Below are positions 47,580 to 58,382 of a stretch of 64,000 bases of DNA, in pieces (the first letter of the stretch is position 1; each line of letters opens with the position of its first letter). The notes below the pieces were generated by a model that searched no databases, was not told the DNA's origin, and worked only from the letters and a program-made list of their open reading frames with translations. The stretch covers positions 47,569,797 to 47,633,796 of the forward strand of contig NC_085046.1 of NCBI RefSeq assembly GCF_963662255.1, read 5' to 3'. This DNA is from Cinclus cinclus (lineage: Eukaryota; Chordata; Aves; Passeriformes; Cinclidae). A program made the translations under genes and the position numbers.

Positions 47580-50500
47580 CTGTAGAAACACAGAAGACAA
47601 AGAGGATGAATTAGGGAAGAACATAATCATAAATAATTACATCTTAATAAAACTATCCTGAACTGTTGATCCTAGTACTGCCTTTAACAGTTTAATGCTC
47701 TATATTGCAAGGCCATTGATGTCAGCATATTATGGGTATTTGCAGTGCGAACCTTACATATGTACTAGGTTAGAGGGAATTTTCACACCACCAGTGGATA
47801 GAAATGACAATTGCCCATCTCATGTTCATGCTGCATGTGAGTGCCTTTTCAGAAATATTGGGGAGCTGGCACCATGCCATCAAAAGGTCAGGACCAGATT
47901 ACTGGAACTCCTTTGCAAGGCCCTTCTTCACTGTCTTGCTTGAACGTGCTACTTTGCTTTTCCTCAGAAAAGTCTACAGGAAAAAAACTATCCTTTCACA
48001 ATATATATTTAAGCACACAGCTACAAGGGGAGCTGGTATTTACTTTCTGCTTCTGCTTTTCCCTGGGATTGAGAGGAACCAACATGAACCAGCTTATGTT
48101 ATGGACAGACAATAGCAATGATCACAGTAAAATCACAGTATTGAGAGTTGCAATGGCATGGTTTTAATAATGCATCTGCAGCTTTATTCAGCGGCATCCC
48201 CAAGAAGTTTTGAAAAGCAATGAGCCTACCAAAGATAACAGCTGTCAGATTTTTAGACCCAATAGTGCAGTAGTAACAAAATAGGTTTTTATAGTAAGTT
48301 TAACTGGTCAGCTCTCCCAAAATGTGGAGGGATCCATAAAACAGCAACAGAGATTGCAGATTTCCACCTCTAGGAGCAGAAATACATATTTTAAGGGGAA
48401 AAAAAAGGTAGTTAGTAGAACCCAGGAAGGGTCTCACCTCTCCCCTCTATTATCTTTCCCTTCTGAAACTCCTAAAGGCTGGGGATTTACCCAGCAATCA
48501 GAGCAAAAGAAATGTTCTCCAGCTTCCCTATTCAGTATCTCTGCACTGACTTTATTGCAACTCAGACACTTGTCCTGGCTGGAGAAAAAACAGCTATCTT
48601 GTGGTTATGTTAGCAACTGTCTTCTGTGGTTGACAGACAGCTCAAAACACCCATTTTAAGTGGTAACTCAATACCAAATTTGGATGCAAGTCTTCAGAGA
48701 TGAATGATGGGCACTAACATGAAGCCACTGTGATATCTAGCTCCATACTGGCTTTATGCAGTCAGAGTAATTTTTGCATCTTTAGAAAACCAAAACTATC
48801 AGCAGACATTTAGCTGGGTCCCACTCAAACATGCTTAAATGAGGATTTAGTTTCTGAAACTATTAATATGAGAGGAAATGACATGTGCTTTGAAGGGTAT
48901 TTTGCCTGGCAGTCATGCATCTATTTAATAATTTAAAAACTAATGCCCAAACATGATTCAAGACACAATCAGAAATGACAAAACAATGTGAGGAGGTGAC
49001 TAAAAGACTGTGTGTCAGTAACAGGCCATTAAGTTGACAAAGGATTTCAGGAATCCAAGTCATATGTCAATATTCTTCTAAATCCTATATGGCATCCTCT
49101 GCAATTGCCATGTATTTATTTTTTGAAGATTTAAAGAATGTTTTCTTTTCCACACATAGATTTCACATGAGTAAGTGAAGAGGGTATGAGAGAAGATTTA
49201 ATGCCATTTCCTGCAAGAAGTTGGTCTGTAATCTAGAAGCTTCTGCTTATGGATTCCTATATCTCTTTTCCTCCTCTCTATCAATTGCCAATCTACTCAT
49301 AATTAAAACAAACATAAATGTATGTCTTTAAACATACAAGTATATCCTTAATGCTCTGAAAACCTTTCTGAATTCCAAAAGTAACTTTCTTCCACTTCTA
49401 AAAGGGGGAGGAAGAATCATACCTTCTCTCAATCCATCCTTTCTTTCCATTTAAAAGTAGAGAGCGGTATCAAGTGCTATCCTGAAGCCACAAAAAGCAG
49501 GGGCATCTGCTGTGCCTGCCGCCCATGTCCCTTTATTGGACCTTTCCTTTCAGTGTTTCCTGAATCCAGAGAGAAAATGCACAATCCTTTGGGTGGGTCT
49601 TAGTCAGGAGTACCTGGTGAGAAGTGTGTGTCTCCAGCCTGCAATCTTTAATGTAGCAAAAAGCATTAATCCCGTGCAGAGGATTTTTACTTCCTTTCTT
49701 ATCTAATGTGGACTATGTACTCATCTGCACATCACTTTCATATCATCACTCCTTGTGGTAGCAGGGATAAGAAAGAAATTCCTAGAGACATTATTGTAAG
49801 AAACCTGAGTTCACATGAAGATCATCCTGCAGGGTAAAATTAAATACAAATAAAATTTTAGAGACCCTAAAACACGAGACTAAAGTATTCGAATTTTCAT
49901 TTACAATTGGGTAGCTATGAGGTCTGAAAATGTTCAAGTGTAAATAATGATATCTAGAGGAGTTACATATATCTGAAAGTCATCAAAGTTCATCAATATT
50001 GAAGTAAAACAAAGATTTTTAACTTTTTATCAAGAACATCAGCATTCTTTTCTTTGTTTGCTTTTACCTTAAATCTTCTGTTTAGTTGGTCCTTCCATTT
50101 TTCAACTAGACATCCGTCAAGAAGCATCAACCTGAAAATTAAGAAATACACACAAATTATAGATATTTCTGCTTCTAATTCCTGAGATGCCATTCCAGAT
50201 GATTTAACACAGATTGGGGTTGAAATGCACCCACAGGTACTGGTGCTGACAGATTTTATGTATGGGATACCATATGTTTCTCTGTGTTTGTGTGAAGAGT
50301 ACATTAAACTGATGCATTTTATTTCTGACTTTAAAAAAGAAACTGTTTCACATGCAACAGCTAATACAGCTTAGCTGAAATATAGTAATATATGATCACT
50401 TACAATCGTATCAATTTCTACCTATAAATACATGAGGATGGCAGTATGTGTTTCCTACACCTAACTCCTTAATGAATACTTTAAGGTGAATTTGGAAGAT

Positions 50501-53500
50501 GTATGGCTAGTGATACTTGCCATACTTGCCTACCAATGAAATCTGGCTAGCTCCTGCATGAAAACATTGAGGTGTTACGAAAACATTCTAGGTGTTATGA
50601 AATGAAAAACAGCAACAAAAAAGTGACTATTAAATATATATGCCTTAAACAGCTCCTAAAGCAGCTTATTCTAAAGCTGCCTGATGCCACACCTTCCCAA
50701 CCTAGAGACAATTTTTTTTTGTTTGGCTGGTTGAGATAACAGTCCTTAACACACCCTAATATAAATTTCACTAAAATTCTAGGGGTTTTTACTCAGATAC
50801 CAGAATTGGCTGGAAACATCAAGATGTTATAAATGCATACAACATCACACAGCACTGTTCTGGCTGGTGAAGATTAAACAGTGTAGCAGGGCCTGACTTC
50901 CAATTTCCATGAACAGTGCTGTTGCTCTTAGCAGCTCAAACACAGTTCAAAATGCTGCCTCTCATAGTCACTAGCTACTGAGCATCCAGTTTGACCAAAC
51001 ATAAAAGGCTTAACATGAGTGCAAACCCTGAAGAATCAGGACCAATATGTTGTACTTTTCCTTTTCTTTCCAAAGAGAAATTAGAGAATTAATGTACAGG
51101 ATTGACACCAAGGCCATACTGCCATGAATGAAATCAAAACATGGGGTACATCTGGTACAGCTTTGGTTCAGAACAAATTATCCAGTGAGGCTCTAACCCC
51201 AAAAACAGGCAATAAGTATTTTGCCATTGACTGCAGAGGAGGTACAGCTTCTACTCATTCTGCCTCTGTCATTTTAAAAAACTGCTGTAACTCAAAACCT
51301 TCTGCTTGCCTGCCACTGAGTTCAACAGGAAGCACATATAATAGTTTATGTTTCTTTTGCAAATCCATTTTAGTACACTATATGAAATTAAAAACCCCAA
51401 TGACCTTTAATAACCATCACAAGATATTTAGTGAATCACATGCTTTTCCAGGTTTTCCATAATAATGGAGATGCTGATTGTGATGTTTCACTTATGAAAT
51501 CTCTCTTTCCTTTTCTCCAGAGGTTCCTCTGCAACCCAGAGTTCCTCCATTGCTGTTCTGGTGATAGTCCTTCTACATGAGTCAGAGCTTATATCTTTAA
51601 AATGGCTAACACAAACTGAGGACTCTAGATTAATATTTGTGAAATACTTCCAGACCTGGATGGCAAAGAGCTGGGTAGTAATAAAATACTGTGTTTTCTA
51701 GCTCACCAAAAAACAAGTTAAAACAATAAGATATCAGATGGCAAATTTTACAAACACCTATAAAATTCTACCAAAATATCAACATAAAACTCATTAAAAA
51801 TATGGACGTGGCCCATCATACCCCACATGTGGCTTGTTGCATGGTCCTCATAAGTGTGCATGACCAATTAAGAGCAACCTCACAACATGTAAAACCAGCT
51901 TGCACATTTTACAGACAGCCTTGTCTCCCCAAACCACAACACACAGACCTACATAGAATCTTAAATACCACAATCTGCTCTGCTGGCATCTACTGGTGCA
52001 CTTGGGGTGCTAATGGGGATGGGATGTCCCCGTCAGTCTCAAGGAACCAGGGAGAAAAGGGAGCTGTGATTCATCACTCCTTTCCCTCCAGACCAGCATG
52101 CTGGATTTCCTTCCATGCCTGGGGCTAGGCTGACTGCCAGATGAAAGGTCGGGTAAAGTTAGTTTAGTTTTGTTTTTTCTCTAATCATACAGCAGGATTG
52201 GCAAGCTGCTCTGAGAGTATTTACTTTTCATCTGCAATCTGGGAAATGGATCTCCAGTGGCTGCAGCTTTGGCTGGTCCCGGTACAGCTGTGGGATCAGA
52301 AACATCTCGTTGATGGCATTGGTCCAAAGTACTGACAGGCTAGTGGAGAAGGCCTGGCTCTGATTCTGGCAGTCCTGCTGACAGAAGATGTGTATCATCT
52401 CCTACCCCCTCACTTGGTGAGACAGAGCAATGCCTTCCACATGGTCCTGCCAACACAGCCACCATTCAGCTTGTTGCACACAAAGCAGCTCATCCCTATG
52501 GAAAGTGGTCCTGGAAAAACACTCCCAAGCTGGAGGTGACTGAACTGCTGCATGATGCCTTATCAATATACTGTCAGCATCTAATGCCAAGAGATTTTAT
52601 GCTCTTTGGGTGAGCCAAATTTTGTAAACGCCACATCACGGTACAGAGTTGAGGCTGACGGAGAAAGTCAGCTGTGAAGGTAATGGAAACATGTACATGT
52701 ATGTATGAGTTATATTAAGAAAAACTATCAGCAATACAAGCCTACGATGAGGAAAAGCGCTTTGCTGGTCCTCCTTCCCATCTATCACAGCCAGCTCTAA
52801 CCGTTTCTTGCACCACGTTGTCACAGCTCACCTTGAGTGCCACTCATAGCACATGATGAGAACATCCTGCTTTGGTTGAAGAGGCGGGCACTGGCAGGAG
52901 GAATTTGTAAGAAGAGGCACTTGGGACAGAGGAATAGGTATTGAAGACTTGAGTACATCTTTGACTTCAACTACAGTCGTTATTTCATTGCAGTTCCCTC
53001 TTTCTATGCTTTTTACTTTAGCGTGAATGACTGCAAATAGAAAAAATAGAGGAGTGAAAACAATAAACAGTCTTAGAAATTTAAACACATCTCAGAATTA
53101 AATAAAATATATTGAATTGGAAGGTGTTGTTTTGGTTATGAAACTAGAACTACTTCTGCCTGTGTAAGAATGAACAGTGGCTCAGAATAACAGAGGCCTG
53201 ATCTCTTGGTTTTCAGTGGGATTGTTGACAATTGTGAAATTAAACCTGTGCTAAAATCTTTGCCAGATCAGACCAACCAGTCTCACCTGGAATCACATAC
53301 ACAAACAGCTCCTTCAACTCAGACTTGAATAACCCTTTGCATAAATCTAACCCATTCTCCAGCCCCATCTGGCATTTTCCAATTAAGTAATGAATAATTT
53401 ACCTCACAGACAGTTGTCATGAATTCAGTCTTTTCAATAATAAAACAACTTCCTGTAGATTGCAACCAGGAAATAGTCTTTTCTTAAATATAAGAAACAA

Positions 53501-56447
53501 GGGAAGGTTAGAAACAATAGTCAAGAAACTAAGACGCTTAGGATTGCCATGATTTACTTGAGCTTGATTTACTATGAGCTATGCTTTTTTTTCATCTTTT
53601 GCCTTTGGATTCTCTACCAGTAGTGACATCCTCATATAAATGAGACACTGGAACAGGTTCTTCTGACTCCAAATATACAATCATTTGTATTTTTACCTTT
53701 CATTGAGGAAAACTGCATGTCTGCATGTATTCAAGAATGTGAAATGCTACAGATTGCTCTGAAATGATCCCTAGCTAACTTTGTACCTACAAACCCTGGC
53801 ATTACCTACCACTCCAACATTTCATCTCTTCTCTCTTGTGAGAAATACCAGATCTAATAAATTAAGTATAATTTTTACATAAAGGACTGTCTCTAGGAAA
53901 TGTCAAAATAGAAAGTGTTCTACTGTCCAAACACCCTTCAGTTAAAAAAGCATTAGAAGTGTATAGGCCACAGGATGATCAGCCTATCCCTGCCAACCAC
54001 GGGGTCAAAAGCCTTCACATGAACCTCATAACATTTGGAATAAAATTCACACGTAGAAAACAGGAGACCAGCACTTTTAATGCAGTCTGGGGTTTATGTG
54101 CTACCTTTATCAAAACATGTATAACAGTCACAAAACATGTGAGGAATTTCAGTTTTGGAGACTCAAATCCATTTTAAAGTCTGATTGGTTCTGATAGCTA
54201 AAAGCACAATTTGGCTGTATGTCTTATTTTAAAGGTTTTCAGAAAAAAATTGATTGATTTTCAATTCAATAAATCTTGTCCCTTAATTAATTTTCCATAT
54301 AAATAGGTCTATTTATCTCAGAGGGTGCTGAATAAGAATTTTCATCTCAAAAACAAGATCTTGATTTCACAAATTCAATGGAATTGAATTTTGGACTCCA
54401 ACATACAGGCTTTACTCAAAAAACACTACCACTGAAATCACTGGAATCAGAATTTACATGGCTAATACCTGTCTTTCATTTTGGAACAGTCATTTTATAT
54501 CACTACTCTTTCATATGTTTCAGACAACTGTGGAAGCTCATTACTGCACCTAAACATAACTCTGTGTTGTACTGATGCAGATCAAGGAATTATATAAAAA
54601 GAGTATGTCATGTAAATGCACCAAAATGATATAATGAACAAAAAAATGAACTTCTGCCTAAGCTAGAGGTTCAGCTTGATTATTCCCACCAAACATACCA
54701 ACAAAGAAGCAAATAGCTACAAAATTACTTTCATTTGATATATAATAAAAAGGAATTGAATTATAACCCTACTACAGAAGAACCGGATTAATGACTGGGA
54801 AAAAAACCTGCCATCTGAGAAAATACCCACAAAATGCAAAATGAAGCAGTAGTATATATTAAATTCATAGTTAGCAGGGGCTTTGTAATTGACCCTAGGT
54901 TTAATCTAGCATTTATCTAATCTTAATTAGAGTTCTTCCTTACTCACACCATCAGAAATCTGAGGCAGGGGGAAGCCAAGGGGGAAGAGGAGTAAATACT
55001 TAGTTTTACTGCCAATATGTTGTGCAACATATAATAAAACTATCGACCATCTCCTTGGCTGGATGGTGCAAATTGTCACTGAATTCAGTAAACCTGTGAC
55101 ATTCTGCAGCAGACAGAACTTTGGCTAGTAAGTAAAAGCATACATAATGTTCTAGAAACATTTTACTTTGCTGCAGCTGGTTCACATTTACAAGTTTTAT
55201 TCGAGTAGCAAACTCCTGTTTATTCTACATGCCGGATGGAAACAGGAGCTGGCCAAGTCATCGCAATCACATCAGACGAGTGACCTTTGTAGCAGCAACC
55301 ACTCTTTCTGCAGAACAGAAGGGTGCATGTTACTGACATTTTACTGCTTTTATCAGAAACACCATCATCTATGCAATTACTACTATTGCCAGCACATGGT
55401 GTGTGCTACAGCTGGATTTTGGAGGACAGCTAAGTATCTCCAGGCAAACACCCACTTGGACAGGCTGTGTTGGAGCAGTCTTCTGATGTCACACTTGCTG
55501 GATGGGCCTGGTGTGGGCTCAGCACCCACATAGAGCTGCCTAACTTGCAGGGACACAAGGAGGGTGTGGGACCGGCAAACTGAAGCATTTCCCCCATGCA
55601 CTTACTGTAGCTGTAGTTCTTGGCCAAGTAGGTTGACAGTGTAGGCTTTATCTTTTTACACCTGCACCGTTCTTCAAAAGAAGAGAAGGGAGAAAGGTTG
55701 AGGGGTGTCAGAGGGACCCAGTCTCTGGGGAGGTGTACGTGGGGGTGGGGTCGGGGGGGTCATCCTATGCTCACCCTGGCCGCGGCTCCTGCAGTCAGGC
55801 TCCAGGGGTCTGTCTGGCACTATAAAGCCCTGTGTGAAGTCCGTCCACTTCACATCTGCAAACAGAGGTGCGTCAGAGAGTGAAACTGCCGGTAGAGGCT
55901 CCAGGACTGGAGCGTGGGGATCCCGCAGCTCCCCCGTCCCACCCTGGGGAGTCCCGCCGGGGTGGAGTCCTCCCTCCCACCTCTCGCTGCCCGCAGGGTT
56001 CTCACCCTCTGGCACGTCGGTGACAATGGCCTCTGGGGAGATGCAGACGCCGCGGTCGTAGACGGGGAGGTCGTCGCAAGCCAGGCTCTCCGGCCAGCTG
56101 TGGTTGTAGCGGCGCATGATGGGCTCGCAGCTGTCGCGGGCGCGCTGGCAGACGGAGCGGCACGGTTTGATGGGGTCGTAGAGGAACTCCAGAGTGCAGA
56201 TGGGGGCGTACATGGCGCAGAGGAAGAAGGGCAAGACCTGGCTGCAGCCGGTGGCCACCAGCTCCTCGTACTGCTCGACAGCGAGGACGGCGTTTTCCTG
56301 GGTGCTGTGGTGGAGGTGATTGGGCATGCGGGTGATATTCCAGGGCATGGAGCGACACATGGGGATGCGCACTGCCTCGCACGGCGCGCCCTGCGCCCGC
56401 GGGCTCACCCGCAGCCATAGGGAAACCGCCACTAAGGCGCACAGCAT
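47391..56447 (-). CDS. SFRP4: SFRP4, secreted frizzled-related protein 4, complete
   Basis: Minus-strand coding exons are 56447-56006, 55855-55775, 55671-55606, 53030-52832, 50131-50068 and 47579-47391. They join into 346 codons plus TGA, the same length as human SFRP4. Residues 1-20 are a signal peptide. Residues 23-135 are the Frizzled cysteine-rich domain with ten cysteines and the typical [20 protein letters not shown] core. Residues 175-283 are a netrin-like domain ([22 protein letters not shown]). A Lys/Arg/Asn-rich tail follows. Sequons include N37 (NIT), NHS, NYS and NSS. The protein binds Wnts outside the cell and modulates their signalling. The frame extends 10 codons upstream of the chosen ATG, but an Arg-rich lead would disrupt the signal peptide, and human SFRP4 starts at the equivalent place. 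Confidence 0.96.
47580..50067 (-). other. SFRP4 intron 5
   Basis: 2.5 kb of AT-rich DNA with chance frames up to 111 codons (48324-48659). No repeat, RNA gene or exon was recognised. Confidence 0.6.
50068..50131 (-). CDS. SFRP4: SFRP4 exon 5
   Basis: [20 protein letters not shown], closing the netrin-like domain. TTTTCAG acceptor, GTAAAA donor, phase 0. Confidence 0.94.
52220..52620 (-). pseudogene. Coding-like remnant in SFRP4 intron 4 (unidentified)
   Basis: On the minus strand, one frame from about 52404 to 52229 encodes a protein-like 58-residue stretch, with [26 protein letters not shown] and IHFPDCR just before a TGA. A neighbouring frame upstream (about 52495-52410) reads [11 protein letters not shown], so two Cys-containing segments sit close together in different frames. 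GC content rises above the surrounding intron. This looks like a decayed retrocopy or old exon. I do not recognise the parent gene, and no poly-A tail or target duplication was seen. Chance cannot be excluded. Confidence 0.3.
52832..53030 (-). CDS. SFRP4: SFRP4 exon 4
   Basis: Core of the netrin-like domain ([20 protein letters not shown] to CYEWHS). TTTGCAG acceptor, GTGAGC donor, phase 2. Confidence 0.95.
53031..55605 (-). other. SFRP4 intron 3
   Basis: 2.6 kb, AT-rich. Open frames such as 55168-55533 show no recognised domain. No repeat family was recognised. Confidence 0.6.
55606..55671 (-). CDS. SFRP4: SFRP4 exon 3
   Basis: Encodes [21 protein letters not shown], the start of the netrin-like domain with its first cysteines. 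TTTGAAG acceptor, GTAAGT donor, phase 1. Confidence 0.93.
55775..55855 (-). CDS. SFRP4: SFRP4 exon 2
   Basis: 27 codons in phase 1 ([18 protein letters not shown]). Linker between the two domains, the same length as in human. Donor GTGAGC. Confidence 0.93.
56006..56447 (-). CDS. SFRP4: SFRP4 exon 1 (signal peptide and Frizzled domain)
   Basis: 147 codons plus one base, donor GTGAGA. Contains all ten Frizzled-domain cysteines and [13 protein letters not shown] at the end. CpG-rich. Confidence 0.96.
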
Positions 56448-56598
56448 CCTCCTTCTCCTCCTTGTCTGCCGCCTCACGCCGCCGCACCGCGGATCTCGGC
56501 GGCCGAAGGGCGCGGAGCGGTGCTGCCTCCCGGAGCCCTGCTGCAGTCAAAGTCGCGGGAGCCGCCACACCGACAGCCATGGACATCGCGGCACCGCA

Positions 56599-56604
56599 TT
56601 TATA
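56599..56604 (-). promoter_or_regulatory. SFRP4: TATA box of SFRP4
   Basis: The minus strand reads GGTATAAATG, 152 bases before the SFRP4 ATG, which predicts a start site near 56570. Just upstream are TGACGT (56618-56623, plus reading) and a CRE-like TGACATCA (56713-56720), possible CREB/ATF sites. Function is inferred from position. Confidence 0.55.
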
Positions 56605-58119
56605 CCAGTGGCATGAGTGACGTGGGGGCCGATCGCTCTCCCTTGGCAGCCCCGCTCCTCCGGGGGGTGGGAGGGTGTGCGTGTATGTGTGCGTTTTGCT
56701 GTGCAGGCACGGTGACATCACCTCCACCCCGTTTAATCCGCCGGCGACATCACTGCGTCTCTCTCGGCCGCCGCTCCAGCTCCGTTTCAGTTTTTATCTG
56801 TGTCATAAATTCCTTCAGGTGGAAGGGGGTTGAGGGGAGGGGGAAGGAAACTTAAACCGCACGGCTCTGCCGCGGGGCTCTGGGCTCCGGCGCAGGGAGA
56901 GGGAAGGCGACGGTAGGAACCGCGACTTCTTCCAGTGGGGCTGAACTTTATGGGCCGCGTTTTCTCAAAGAAGAAACTTTTTGCGGGCTTGAGCGAGCTC
57001 TGGCGGCTGTTCCCGACGCCTTCGGGGTTTGCAGAATTCCCTCCATGAGCTCGGCATGAACGGGGAAAGGCGTGAAGCGGACGGGCGGACAGACGGGCTT
57101 GCTCGACACAGGGGAAGCGGTGGCGGCCGAGCCGAGACGGTAGCGGGCGGCGGGGCCGAGACAGTGCGGGGCCGGTGTGAGGCAGCTGTGCGGGCACGTC
57201 AGCCCGCCGCCCCGCTCCCCCCCGCCTCTGCCAATCAATGCCCACCAATCGCATCTGCACACGAATGGAAGAAGGGTTTTCAGACTTTTCCCAAGCTGTT
57301 TTTTATTTTCCTTCCCTTGGTGCTCCACGGCTACGCGTCCCTGGTGGAGCGGTGTGGTGCGCCCACTCGGGGATAAAGAGCTCCCTCACAGTCATCTTGC
57401 CCCCTTGCACGTCTGGGCCCGTTCTTCACTGTGGGGAATGACACTCCCCAGTCTTTGAGGACCCGCTGAGCTAAGAAGATTAACTCAATGCCAGATTGTC
57501 CCAGTGACCTAAGAGAGTCCCAGCGTGGCTCAGGGGCACCTGCCACAGGTGTTGCCCTCTGCAGATGCAGCAGAGCTGCAGAGATGGAGCATCTGTCGGG
57601 CACGGGCCTTCCCTTCCTTTAGTGGGTGAGGAAAGCACATCCAGACCAGGCAGGAAACTTAGCTGATACACCTGAGAGAGCAGAGGGAGATGAAGGAATG
57701 CTTGGTGACACTGCCCGTGGGGAGGCCCTGAAACGGCCCCCTCGGGGGCAACATTAAAGCAGTTTGTCCCAGCAGGTCACTCCTGTTCGCGTATCCCATC
57801 CCTCCCCGAGATCACGCAGAGCGCCCAGGGCTTGGAGTTCGAGGTGCCCCTCTGGGCAGCCCTCACGGGAGCAGTGGGCACGGCCAGGGAGCCCGAGACC
57901 CTCCTGGCTGCGGGGAGGGAGACGTGGGAGGGCGAGGGTCCCCATCGCCTGTCCCCGCCGTGCTTCGTACCCCGCTAGCATCCCGGCGCTGTGGCAGCAG
58001 TCGCCGAGATCATGCGGATTTGGAGGCGGGCCGCCCCCGCCCCCCGGCACAGCCTGCCAGCCCGCCTGCGCGCCGTGTGGAGCGGCCGTGCGCCGAGGGA
58101 GCGCTGCGCGGAGGGGAGT

Positions 58120-58382
58120 ATGGCGCGGCCGGTGGCCGAGCGGCAGCTGCTCCTGGGGCCAGGGCCACCGCTGCGGCTGCTCCTGCTGCTGGGCGTCCTC
58201 CTGCTGCGCGGTGGAGCGGCGGCGGCGGCCGAGCCGTGCCAGGCGCCGCGGCAGTGGGAAGGGCGCACTGTGTTCTACGAGCATGGCTCGGGCCGCAACA
58301 CGCGGGCCTCTGTCTCCTACGACGGCCCCAACCAGCGCCTCCGCATCGTGGAGGAGAGGAAGGCGCTTTTCCCCTGCAAGAA
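58120..58382 (+). CDS. EPDR1: EPDR1 exon 1 (partial gene, continues off the right edge)
   Basis: Encodes 87 codons plus two bases of mammalian-ependymin-related protein 1. A Leu-rich signal peptide covers about residues 1-38. The conserved start of the mature protein follows (EPCQAPRQWEGR, then SGRNTRASVSYDGPNQRLRI and ALFPCK), with cysteines at 40 and 86. The GTAGGT donor at 58383 ends the exon in phase 2. The ATG at 58120 has A at -3 and G at +4 and directly precedes the signal peptide. An in-frame ATG at 58012 would add 36 Arg/Ala-rich residues ahead of it and is less likely. Ependymin-related proteins are secreted or lysosomal glycoproteins with a lipid-binding fold. The remaining exons are not in the window. 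Confidence 0.93.

Noticed and set aside
55914..56420. 168-codon plus-strand frame over SFRP4 exon 1
   Set aside because: It is the antisense of the Frizzled domain in GC-rich DNA, where stop codons are rare. No independent protein features.
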